From Alphaproteobacteria bacterium UBA6411 (lineage in GTDB: Bacteria; Pseudomonadota; Alphaproteobacteria; CAAGCB01; CAG-977), in assembly GCA_002438565.1 (NCBI GenBank), contig DJPN01000032.1, forward strand, positions 1 through 16,908: 16,908 nucleotides of DNA. Direction: 5' to 3'. Numbering within the stretch: position 1 is the first letter of the stretch; each line of letters opens with the position of its first letter. The notes beneath the pieces are model-generated. The model ran no database searches. It had not been told where the DNA came from and worked only from the letters and a program-made list of their open reading frames with translations. The translations under genes and the position numbers were made by a program. Below are positions 7,497 to 15,300 of the stretch, one piece after another.

Positions 7497-8150
7497 TTAC
7501 AAACCGCAGATAATCGCGACGCCGCACGCCATAATCGTGCCGCCCGCGATTTCATGGGCGTAAGCTTCCAATCGTTTGAAGCGCAAAGCGTTAATGCCCA
7601 GAACGCCCAAGGTTACCGCCAGCATCATGGTCGCAATCGTTGCGATTGAAAAGATTAAAGTGCAGGATACGACCGCCGACATCCCCAAAACACTGGACGC
7701 CGTCAAAATCGGCAGCAACGCTTCGCAGGGACCCAAAACGAAAATGATGAACAGCACCCAAACGGAAATGCCTTTGGCATCGGCGGCGGGAAAGTGTGAA
7801 TGTTCCGCGCCGTGCTTGTGCTGCCAGCGGTGGCGCAAAGCCCACAGCAGGTACGCCCCGCCCAAGCCGATAAGCGCGTATGCCGCGACGTCGCCGCGGT
7901 TGTCCTCTATCCATTGGAAGTTTTCCGCGCTCAGCCATTTGGAAAAATACAAAAACGCCATGGCAATCAGCAGAGCGCTCAAAATATGCCCGACGCCGCA
8001 TGCGAATGTCAGCGCCAGCGTTTTTTTCAGGCTGTAGCCGCGGATTTTGCCGATTGCGACAAACGGCAAATAGTGGTCGGGTCCCATAATCGTATGAATG
8101 ACCGCCGTCAGCAGCGCCGTAATTCCCAAAGCCGATAAAGTCGTCGTCAT
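7497..8150 (-). CDS. Probable nickel transporter (NicO / UreH-like membrane protein)
   Basis: A 217-aa polytopic membrane protein with about six hydrophobic segments. Near the N-terminus is HTIMGPDHYLPF (H19, D25, H26), like the metal-binding HxxxxDH signature of NiCoT/UreH transporters but with one extra residue. A second helix carries CGVGH (51-55). A hydrophilic loop has a His-rich stretch (HRWQHKHGAEHSH, 107-119), and LGPCEALLP follows at 139-147. These features suggest divalent-metal movement across the inner membrane. Its place 4 nt after larE, in an operon making a nickel cofactor, argues for Ni2+ import, although this superfamily also includes exporters. AAGGA 7 nt before the ATG lies inside the end of larE. 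Family is likely; direction and substrate are inferred from context. Confidence 0.75.
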   Translation of the reverse strand: MTTTLSALGITALLTAVIHTIMGPDHYLPFVAIGKIRGYSLKKTLALTFACGVGHILSALLIAMAFLYFSKWLSAENFQWIEDNRGDVAAYALIGLGGAYLLWALRHRWQHKHGAEHSHFPAADAKGISVWVLFIIFVLGPCEALLPILTASSVLGMSAVVSCTLIFSIATIATMMLAVTLGVLGINALRFKRLEAYAHEIAGGTIMACGVAIICGL

Positions 8151-8154
8151 GCGT

Positions 8155-8958
8155 TTATCCTTTCAATCCGATGTCGAAACTGCCCGAACGGAAGCCCTCC
8201 AAATCAAGCGTGACATAATCAAATCCGATGTTTTTCAAAGTGTTTGCGATTTTCCCAGCTTTTTCAACCGCGGCGGGGAAAGCGGCTTGCGGCACTTCAA
8301 GCCGCGCCAAATCGCCGTGAACGCGCAGGCGGATGTTTCCAACGTCGGGGAACATTGCTTTCAATGCCGCTTCGCCCTGCGCCGCGCGGGCGATTTTTTC
8401 GTCCGTCAGTTCCGTATTGTACGGAAATCGCGTCGCCAAGCACGGGGCGGCGGGCTTTGATGCCGTGGACAACCCCAACTGCGCCGACAACGCGCGGATT
8501 TCTGCTTTGGAAAATTCGGACAAGGGCGACAGAACGCCCATTTCTTTCAGCGCTTTGCGTCCGGGGCGGTAAACGTGCGAATCGTCGCCGTTCGTACCGT
8601 CGATGATATGGACCAAGCCGTTCGCCGCCGCATAATCGGCAAACTGCGAAAAAACCGCTTTTTTGCAATGATAACAGCGGTCGGTGCGGTTGAATCGGAC
8701 GGCTTCGACCGCAAACGGGTTGAACGTGAAAAGATGATGCTCCACCCCGAATTTTTGGGCGAACGCCGCCGCCTGTTCGGCTTCCGCGGGGGATTGAAGC
8801 GCCGTTTGCATGGTCAAAGCGGCGAATTTGAACGGTTTTTCCTTTGCCATATCCGCCAACACCGCCAGCAAAAGCGAGCTGTCGGCCCCGCCCGAAAACG
8901 CCAGCGCGATTCCGCCGTCCGTCAAAGGGGCAAGCCGTCGTTTCAAACGGTCAAGCAT
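8155..8958 (-). CDS. larE: LarE, sulfur transferase for nickel-pincer nucleotide synthesis
   Basis: LarE adenylylates a carboxylate of the LarB product and installs sulfur to give the dithiolated pincer precursor. The 267-aa protein has the PP-loop SGGADSS at 22-28 (ATP pyrophosphatase fold), a DRCYHCKKAVF segment (C95, C98), and KPAAPCLATRFPY with C173. C173 aligns with the motif that holds the sacrificial cysteine of Lactiplantibacillus LarE. The C-terminus has RVHGDLARLEVP (212-223) and YVTLDLEGFRSGS (248-260), both typical of the family. C95 and C98 raise the question whether sulfur comes from a protein cysteine or from an iron-sulfur cluster, as in some LarE proteins; sequence alone does not decide. 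Its ATG overlaps the larC stop by 8 nt (ATGCTTGA), with GAGGA upstream. Length is normal. Confidence 0.93.
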   Translation of the reverse strand: MLDRLKRRLAPLTDGGIALAFSGGADSSLLLAVLADMAKEKPFKFAALTMQTALQSPAEAEQAAAFAQKFGVEHHLFTFNPFAVEAVRFNRTDRCYHCKKAVFSQFADYAAANGLVHIIDGTNGDDSHVYRPGRKALKEMGVLSPLSEFSKAEIRALSAQLGLSTASKPAAPCLATRFPYNTELTDEKIARAAQGEAALKAMFPDVGNIRLRVHGDLARLEVPQAAFPAAVEKAGKIANTLKNIGFDYVTLDLEGFRSGSFDIGLKG

Positions 8959-10165
8959 TGTCCCGTTCCTCTGCCGTTTTGCGCGCTTCGTCGTAAAGCT
9001 TGCGAAACGGGGTGCCCGTTTGTTCGCTTAACGCTTTGACGCTTTCGTATTCGGGATTGTAGCGCACGATGTCGCCCGTCCAGCACTTTTTGACCAGCAC
9101 CGTTCCCGCCGAAATCGCGACAGGGCGGATGTCGCGCTCCATACAGCGGCGTTCGACCGCGTATTTGCGCAGTCCGATGGTCGTCGTGTTGGCGAAAATG
9201 ATGTTTTCCGCCGTGGTGAGGAGCTTTTCGGGGACAATCGCCCGCAGCATGTACGCGGGACGGTTTTTCTTCATAAAGCACGGCTCGAAGTGAACGTCGA
9301 ACGCGCCCGCTTGAAACAGTTTTTCCATGGTCATGCCCAATTCTTCGGCGGTGGAATCGTCAATGTTCGTTTCGATGACGTAAAGCTTGCCGTCCGTGTC
9401 GGCGTCCTCGATAATCATTGCGCGCAAAAAGTTCGCGTGTCCGAAATCGCGCTTGCCCAAACCGATGCCCGTTTTCAACACTTTGTACGAAGCGGGCAGA
9501 GTGTCGCGCGTGCGCAAAACGGCTGCGGCGGCGATTCCCGTCGGCGTGACCATTTCCCCGTTTGTATCCGTCGGGCGCAAAGCGATGCCGTGTGCGGCGG
9601 CGATGTTCAAAACGGCGGGGACGGGGACGGGCAAAGAGCCGTGCTGGCACATGACGAAACCGCGCCCTTCGTTCAATCCGTCGACAATCACGTTCTTGAC
9701 GCCCAAATCGTCGGCCAAAACGGCAATGGCGATAATGTCGACAATGGAATCGATTGCGCCGACCTCGTGAAAGTGGACTTCGTCAACAGAACAGCCGTGG
9801 GCTTTGGCTTCGGCTGCCGCGACGATTTCAAAGATTTTTTTGGCGGTTCGGCGCGCGCTGTCCGTCATTTTCCCGCGGTCGATAATGGCGAATACGTCGG
9901 ATAAATGGCGGTGTTCGTGGGGGTGGTGATGAGAGTGATATTCTTCCTCGTGCGCATGGTTGCGGGCGTGCAGGCGAACGTCGAAATCCAATCCCGCAAT
10001 GCTGTAGGAGTTTTTCCGTTCGACATGCCAGTCGAAGCCGTCCAGATGCAGACTGTCCAACACGGCGGCGAGCTTTTCCCTGCTTGCCCCCAAATCCAGC
10101 AAAGCCGCGACGGTCATGTCTCCGCTGATGCCGTTAGCCCCTTCCAAATACAGATATTCAGTCAT
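8951..10165 (-). CDS. larC: LarC, nickel insertase (cyclometallase) for the nickel-pincer cofactor
   Basis: LarC inserts nickel into the dithiolated pyridinium nucleotide in a CTP-dependent cyclometallation. The 404-aa product begins with LEGANGISGDMTVAALLDLG, the family's N-terminal signature, and has HFHEVGAIDSIVDI (131-144). A histidine-rich stretch at 66-87, with about ten His, is a plausible nickel store. The C-terminal half (ETNIDDSTAEELG, then EPCFMKKNRPAYML) is the LarC2 part. In Lactiplantibacillus the gene is split into larC1 and larC2, joined by a programmed frameshift; here it is one uninterrupted frame. ATG at 10165 is chosen because AAAGGA lies 7 nt upstream and the protein then starts like other LarC proteins; the frame stays open to 10240. 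The start overlaps the larB stop by 8 nt (ATGACTGA). Confidence 0.95.
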   Translation of the reverse strand: MTEYLYLEGANGISGDMTVAALLDLGASREKLAAVLDSLHLDGFDWHVERKNSYSIAGLDFDVRLHARNHAHEEEYHSHHHPHEHRHLSDVFAIIDRGKMTDSARRTAKKIFEIVAAAEAKAHGCSVDEVHFHEVGAIDSIVDIIAIAVLADDLGVKNVIVDGLNEGRGFVMCQHGSLPVPVPAVLNIAAAHGIALRPTDTNGEMVTPTGIAAAAVLRTRDTLPASYKVLKTGIGLGKRDFGHANFLRAMIIEDADTDGKLYVIETNIDDSTAEELGMTMEKLFQAGAFDVHFEPCFMKKNRPAYMLRAIVPEKLLTTAENIIFANTTTIGLRKYAVERRCMERDIRPVAISAGTVLVKKCWTGDIVRYNPEYESVKALSEQTGTPFRKLYDEARKTAEERDNA

Positions 10166-10835
10166 GATGTTTTCCTTTGACAATGCGGCAAGCCGTGACC
10201 GCCGCCCCGAACCCGTTGTCGATATTGACGACGCTGACACCCTCGGCGCATGAATTGAGCATGGTCAGCAACGCCGACAAGCCGTGAAACGACGCCCCGT
10301 AGCCGACCGACGTCGGAACGGCGATGACGGGAACCGCCACCAGTCCCGCGACAACGCCCGCCAAAGCCCCCTCCATGCCCGCGACGGCAATGACGGCGTC
10401 AGCTTGGCGGATCTCGTCGATTTTGGCGAACAAGCGGTGAATTCCGGCCACCCCGACGTCAAAGAACCGGTCGACGGTTGCCCCCAGAAACTCGGCGGTT
10501 TGTGCGGCTTCTTCGGCAACGGGAAGGTCAGCCGTGCCCGCGGTGCAAACGGCGATGCGTCCGCCCGAATGCGGCTTTTCCCCTTTGACCAGCGACAAAA
10601 TCCGCGACGTTTCGTCGTATGAAACGGGCAGTCCCGCCGCTTTGACAAAGGCGGCTTGTTCCGCCGAACAGCGCGTCGCGAATACGGCACGGTTGTCCGA
10701 CAGAAAAGCGTTGAAAATGCCGACCAGCTGTTCGTTCGTCTTGCCCGCGCCGAAAATTGCTTCGGGTGTTCCCGTCCTTTGTGCACGGGTCATATCCGTT
10801 TTGGCGTATCCCAGCTCTTTGAACGTATCGGACAT
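10158..10835 (-). CDS. larB: LarB, pyridinium-3,5-biscarboxylic acid mononucleotide synthase
   Basis: LarB starts nickel-pincer cofactor synthesis: it carboxylates nicotinic acid adenine dinucleotide at C5 and hydrolyses the phosphoanhydride. The 225-aa product has RTGTPEAIFGAGKT (20-33), CTAGTADLPVAEEA (97-110), FDVGVAGIHRL (125-135), VAGMEGALAGVVAGL (151-165), VPTSVGYGA (173-181) and MLNSCAEG with C196, then VNIDNGFGA. The C-terminal domain is related to PurE, and C196 matches the conserved cysteine proposed to hold the nicotinic ring. ATG at 10835 is used because AAGGA lies about 8 nt upstream; the upstream TTG at 10859 has no such support. The gene starts 13 nt after the aldo/keto reductase stop, so the two should share a transcript. 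Confidence 0.94.
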   Translation of the reverse strand: MSDTFKELGYAKTDMTRAQRTGTPEAIFGAGKTNEQLVGIFNAFLSDNRAVFATRCSAEQAAFVKAAGLPVSYDETSRILSLVKGEKPHSGGRIAVCTAGTADLPVAEEAAQTAEFLGATVDRFFDVGVAGIHRLFAKIDEIRQADAVIAVAGMEGALAGVVAGLVAVPVIAVPTSVGYGASFHGLSALLTMLNSCAEGVSVVNIDNGFGAAVTACRIVKGKHHD

Positions 10836-10848
10836 GGCAGATTCCTTA

Positions 10849-12087
10849 TTAGGATTCAAAAGTCTTTGCGACTTCTTTCATCCACTTGCTGATTTCGATG
10901 TGCTGTGGGCAATGCTGTTCGCACAAATGACAGCTGAGGCAGCTGGACGCTTTGCCGTGCGATTTCGTCAAGTTCGCGTAGTAAATGCGCTGGGCGTTGA
11001 ACGGTTTGTCCGAACGTTCCTGCTTTTCGGCGTTGAACAAAGCGAAATAGTCGGGAATCGCAATCTTCATCGGGCAGAATTCGACGCAGTAGCGGCAAGC
11101 CGTGCACGGAATCGAAATCGCGGCGTGCAAAGTGCGGATGGCTTTTTCAACGGTGTGTTTTTCCTCGTCGTCCAGCGGCTTGAAGTTCTGCATGTAGGAC
11201 GTGTTGTCCAACAGCTGGTCCATAGTGCTCATGCCGCTCAAAACCATCATCACGCCGGGCAGGGACGCCGCATAGCGGATTGCCCACGACGCGACCGACA
11301 TATTCGGTTCCGCGTCTTTGAACACTTTTTCGACTTCGGGCGGAACGACTGCCAAAGACCCGCCCTTGACGGGTTCCATGACGACGACGGGCTTGTTGTA
11401 TTTCTGCGCGATTTCATAGCATTTACGCGACTGAACGCTGGGGTTGTCCCAGTCGATGTAGTTGATTTGCAGCTGGACGAAATCGACTTCGGGATGGGCT
11501 TTCAGGACTTCCTCCAGCAAATCGGCTTTGTCATGGAACGAAAAACCGATGTTTTTGATTTTGCCCTCTTTTTTCTTTTGCGCGATGAACCCGAAGCAGT
11601 CGTATTTGTCGACGTTGGGCAGGGTCGTCGCGTTGACGTTGTGAACCAGATAATAGTCAAAGTATTCCAAACCCGTTTTTTCCAACTGCTTGTTGAAAAT
11701 GGTTTCGCGGTCTTCCGCGCTTTTCAGATAACCGGCGGGCAGTTTGCTGGCGACGGTGAATTTGTCGCGCGGGTGGCGTTCGACCAGCGATTTGCGCAAA
11801 GCGATTTCGCTTTCGTAGCCCATGTACATCCACGCCGTATCGAAATAGGTGAAGCCGCGTTCCAAAAACGTGTCGACCATTTTGTTCAGCGTTTCATAGT
11901 CGATGGACGTCTGGTCGGCGGGATTTTTCAGCGGCAGGCGCATAAAACCGAACCCCAGCTTATTCTTGGGGTTAACTTTGCGGCGCACCTCTTCGGAAAC
12001 GGACAGGTTTTCGGCAATGGTCAGTTTGGGCAAAGCGGTGAAAGCGAACGCCGCCAGAGTGGACATCAAAAAATCGCGTCTGTTCAT
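10849..12087 (-). CDS. Tat-exported aldo/keto reductase with C-terminal 2x[4Fe-4S] domain
   Basis: The first gene of the lar operon encodes 412 aa. Residues 1-25 look like a twin-arginine signal (NRRDFLMSTLAAFAFTALP, then LTIA before E26), so export in folded form is likely. The catalytic domain (about 43-310) is an aldo/keto reductase barrel with a recognisable tetrad: D83, Y88 (FDTAWMY), K115 (VASK) and H149 (YLVHN). A C-terminal ferredoxin-like domain has C328-C331-C334-C338 and C383-C386-C389-C393, so two [4Fe-4S] clusters. Such AKR-ferredoxin fusions are widespread, but their substrates are mostly unknown. AAAGGAG lies 8 nt before the ATG. Placement next to LarBCE and a NapGH-like protein suggests a linked periplasmic redox role; whether it uses a nickel-pincer product, or receives electrons from the membrane protein, is inference. 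Confidence 0.88.
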   Translation of the reverse strand: MNRRDFLMSTLAAFAFTALPKLTIAENLSVSEEVRRKVNPKNKLGFGFMRLPLKNPADQTSIDYETLNKMVDTFLERGFTYFDTAWMYMGYESEIALRKSLVERHPRDKFTVASKLPAGYLKSAEDRETIFNKQLEKTGLEYFDYYLVHNVNATTLPNVDKYDCFGFIAQKKKEGKIKNIGFSFHDKADLLEEVLKAHPEVDFVQLQINYIDWDNPSVQSRKCYEIAQKYNKPVVVMEPVKGGSLAVVPPEVEKVFKDAEPNMSVASWAIRYAASLPGVMMVLSGMSTMDQLLDNTSYMQNFKPLDDEEKHTVEKAIRTLHAAISIPCTACRYCVEFCPMKIAIPDYFALFNAEKQERSDKPFNAQRIYYANLTKSHGKASSCLSCHLCEQHCPQHIEISKWMKEVAKTFES

Positions 12088-12122
12088 GGAAAAATCTCCT
12101 TTAATTGAAACAACCGTGCAAA

Positions 12123-12153
12123 AGTTTACAATTTAGAGTTCACTCTAAGTCAA
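12123..12153 (-). promoter_or_regulatory. MerR-type promoter and operator of the aldo/keto reductase-lar operon
   Basis: On the minus strand, TTGACT (12148-12153) and TAAACT (12123-12128) are separated by 19 bp, longer than the optimal 17. The spacer holds a perfect inverted repeat TTAGAGT-GA-ACTCTAA (12133-12148). Long spacers with a centred dyad are the hallmark of promoters activated by MerR-family regulators, which untwist the DNA. The predicted transcript starts near 12116, about 28 nt before the ATG at 12087. No MerR gene is visible in the window. Confidence 0.8.
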
Positions 12154-12171
12154 GAGAAAAGTGAACGGGAA

Positions 12172-12330
12172 AATGAAAAGGGGGCGACGCGCGGTCAGCC
12201 CCCTTTTCTTCTGAGGGGACGGCTACCCCGATACAAGACCGGATCGCCGGAGCCCCACTCGGAAAACTTTCGTTTCGATTATTATCGGCTTCCTTTCCAA
12301 CAAAAACGCAAATAATCCGTGTTTTCCGTA
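12172..12330 (-). ncRNA. Probable tracrRNA, divergent from cas9
   Basis: The region upstream of cas9 has no gene but looks like an RNA gene on the minus strand. It ends in a terminator hairpin at 12176-12207. The minus strand upstream of that hairpin holds only this intergenic region and then cas9 antisense, so a non-coding transcript is needed to explain it. The 3' half has further stems: CCGG-CGAT-CCGG (12239-12250), and GGGG-TAGCCGT-CCCC (12214-12228), which resembles the GGGGUUACAAUCCCC stem of Campylobacter tracrRNA. The presumed anti-repeat is about 12260-12300. The 5' end near 12330 is set from the promoter and is soft. No CRISPR array is in the window, so pairing with a repeat could not be tested. 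Confidence 0.65.
12176..12207 (-). terminator. Terminator of the putative tracrRNA
   Basis: Perfect 10-bp arms aaaagggggc (12176-12185) and gccccctttt (12198-12207) with a 12-nt loop. On the minus strand the stem ends in TTTT followed by CATTTT. It lies just upstream of the lar-operon -35 at 12148-12153, so it insulates that operon from the RNA. The A/T ends could also make it work on the plus strand, but no plus-strand gene ends here. Confidence 0.8.
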
Positions 12331-12336
12331 AAAAAG

Positions 12337-12365
12337 AGATTGCCATAAGTTTTTTTATGCGTCAA
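12337..12365 (-). promoter_or_regulatory. Candidate promoter of the putative tracrRNA
   Basis: TTGACG (12360-12365) and CAATCT (12337-12342) on the minus strand are 17 bp apart, giving a start near 12330. The -10 is weak. A plus-strand -10-like TATTAA (12371-12376) for cas9 lies just outside it, so the two divergent promoters nearly overlap. Confidence 0.45.
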
Positions 12366-12399
12366 GCTGTTATTAAATCTATTTTTAAGCGAGGACATC

Positions 12400-15300
12400 A
12401 TGGAAAAACGGATTTTCGGTTTCGATATAGGAATTGCGTCGCTGGGATGGGCCGTTGTTGATTTTGACGACACGGCAGACCCCGAAAACAACATTTATCC
12501 TACGGGAAAAATTGTCAAGTCGGGGGTGCGCTGTTTCCCCGTTGCGGAAAATCCAAAGGACGGCAAATCATTAGCGTTTCCCAGACGTCAAAAACGGTTG
12601 CAGCGCAAATTGTGCCGCCGCAAAGCCAGACGCATGGCGGGCATAAAGGCTTTGTTTGTCGCAAACGGTTTGATTGACAGGGCTTCTTTATTTGATGAAA
12701 AAGAGAATATCTATAAAGCGCGCGACAAAGCCGACGTTTGGGATTTGCGCGTCAAAGCTTTGACCGAAAAATTGACTACGGTTGAATTTATCCGTGTTTT
12801 GACGCATTTGGCAAAACACCGCGGCTTTAAATCCTACCGTATCGTGCAGGAAAAGGCGGACAAGGAAAACGGCAAGGTTTTGGCAGCGGTCAAAGCAAAC
12901 AGAGCTTTGCTGGAAAACAGCAAAACTCTGGCGCAAATCATTGTCGAAAAGGGCGGTCCAAAACGAAACAGAGATGATAGAGAAGGCAACTCGACTTATG
13001 AAAATTCGATCCCCCGCGACGAAATCGAACGGGAAGCAAAACTGATTTTTGAAAAACAACGCGAATTGGGCTTGACTGCGGCGACCGAAAAATTGCAGCG
13101 GGATTTTGTGGGAATCGCTTTTCGTTTCCGTGAAATCAACGGCAAAAAAATCGAAAAAATGATAGGAAAATGCCTGTTTGAAAAAGACGAACCCCGTGCG
13201 CCGAAAAACGCCCCCTCCGCCGAGTTTTTCGTGGCATGGACGAAAATCAACAACTGCCATGTTCGGGACAATGACGGCAAATTACGCTTTTTGACGCAAG
13301 AGGAAAAAGACGCCGTTTTTGAACTGCTGAAAAACAAAAAAGAAGTCAAGTATGCAGATATCCACAAAAAGCTTTTTCCGAATCGTCCGGATATTCGGTT
13401 TGCGGATGTGGAATACAATCCGAAGCCCGTTTTTGACAAGAAAACAGGTGAAATCAAAGAACCGTCCGAACCCGAAAGCTTGAAATTTTTTGCGCTGAAA
13501 GGATGGCACGATTTAAAAAGCGCGATTGACGTTTCCGCTTATCCGAATGAATGGCTGGACAAAGCGGTCACCGTGATTGCCACGCAAAAAAACGATGCCA
13601 ATATTTCAAAGGAGCTGAAAAATCTGGGTTTTTCCGCTTCGGATGCTGAAAATCTGGCTGGATTGTCCTTTTCAAAATTCATAAGTCTGTCGCTAAAGGC
13701 GTTATACAAAATTCTGCCCGAAATGCAGGCGGGCAAAAAGTACAACGAAGCCTGTGAAGCCGTCGGATACGACTTTAAATCGACGGGTGAATCTTTTGCC
13801 GTGCAAAAGGGAAAATTCCTGCCGCCGATTCCCGAATCTTTGGCAACGACCGTTCCTGTCGTCAACCGAGCAATGGCTCAATTCCGAAAAGTGTACAATG
13901 CCTTGGTGCGCGAATACGGCACGCCCGATCAAATCAATGTCGAACTGGCGCGCGATGTTTATAACAACCATGACGAACGCCGGGAAATTGCCGCAAAGCA
14001 AAACGAATATGCAGAAGAAAAGAAAAAGGTCAAAGCATCGGCGTGCAGCAAACTGGAGCTGGCCGATATCAGCGGACGCGACTTGCTGAAGTTCCGTTTG
14101 TATGAACAGCAGGACGGCAAGTGTATTTATTCGGGCGAAAAGCTGGATTTGCGCAGATTGGTGGAGCAGGATTATTGCGATGTCGACCATATCATTCCGT
14201 ATTCCCGCTCTTTGGACAATTCGCAGAACAACAAAGTTTTATGCTTGTCGCGCGAAAATCGGCAAAAATCGGATAAAACACCGTTGGAATACATTACAGA
14301 TCCCGTAAAACAGGCGGAATTTATCGCCCGCGTCAAATCCATGAAAGGATTGGGCTCTAAAAAACGGGACAGACTGCTGATTCGCGACTTTAACGAAAAG
14401 GATGTCGATTTCAGAGAACGCAATATCAACGACACGCGGTATATGGCGCGTTACATTATGAAATATCTGGACGACTGCATAGATTTTTCGCAAAGCAAGA
14501 CGGATGTCAAAGACCGCGTCCAAGCCCGAAACGGAGCATTGACGGATTTCTTGCGTCATCAATGGGGATTGAAAAAAGACCGTTCCGAAAGCGACAAACA
14601 TCACGCGCAGGATGCGATAGTCATCGCTTGCGCGACCAACGGATATACGCAGTATCTGGCTCATCTGTCGAAAATTTTTGAAAACAAGCAAGCTTACGCC
14701 AACAAATACGGCGAACCGTGGTACAAGGCGTTCAAACAACATGTCAAACAGCCGTGGGACGGATTTTATCAAGACGTTCAAGCATCGCTGGCGGAAATTT
14801 TTGTTTCCCGCCCGCCGCGCAAAAACGCAACGGGGGAAATTCATCAAGATACCGTTCATACACTCAACCCGAAAAAGAAAAACAGGTGGGGTGAACTTGT
14901 ATACAGCGCAAAGGACGTTAAATCTGGATTAAATGTTCGCGGTGGAATGGCGGGCAATAGCAATATGTTCCGTTGCGATGTTTTTGAAAAAGGCGGACGA
15001 TTTTTTATCGTTCCGGTGTATTTGGCTGATTTCTGTGAAAAAAACAGATCAGATTGTTTCTGTCCGAAAGATAAAGAGCATGAAAAACCCGATGAAACAT
15101 ATAAGTTTTTGTTTAGTGTGTTTAAAGATGATTATCTTTCTATAGAAACGAATAAAGGAGAAAAATTTTATGGTTATATGAACCAATATATAACCTCTAC
15201 GGGACAATTTTATATAGGTTCAAATGATTCATCGCCAATGTACTCAATATCAACATCTTCATTTGAAAAACAGGATATTTTATTGTATCGCATTGGCGAA

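Noticed and set aside
10534..12108. Plus-strand open frame of 524 codons opposite the aldo/keto reductase and larB.
   Set aside because: It is a shadow of two well-supported minus-strand genes and would cross the promoter region; no recognisable motif.
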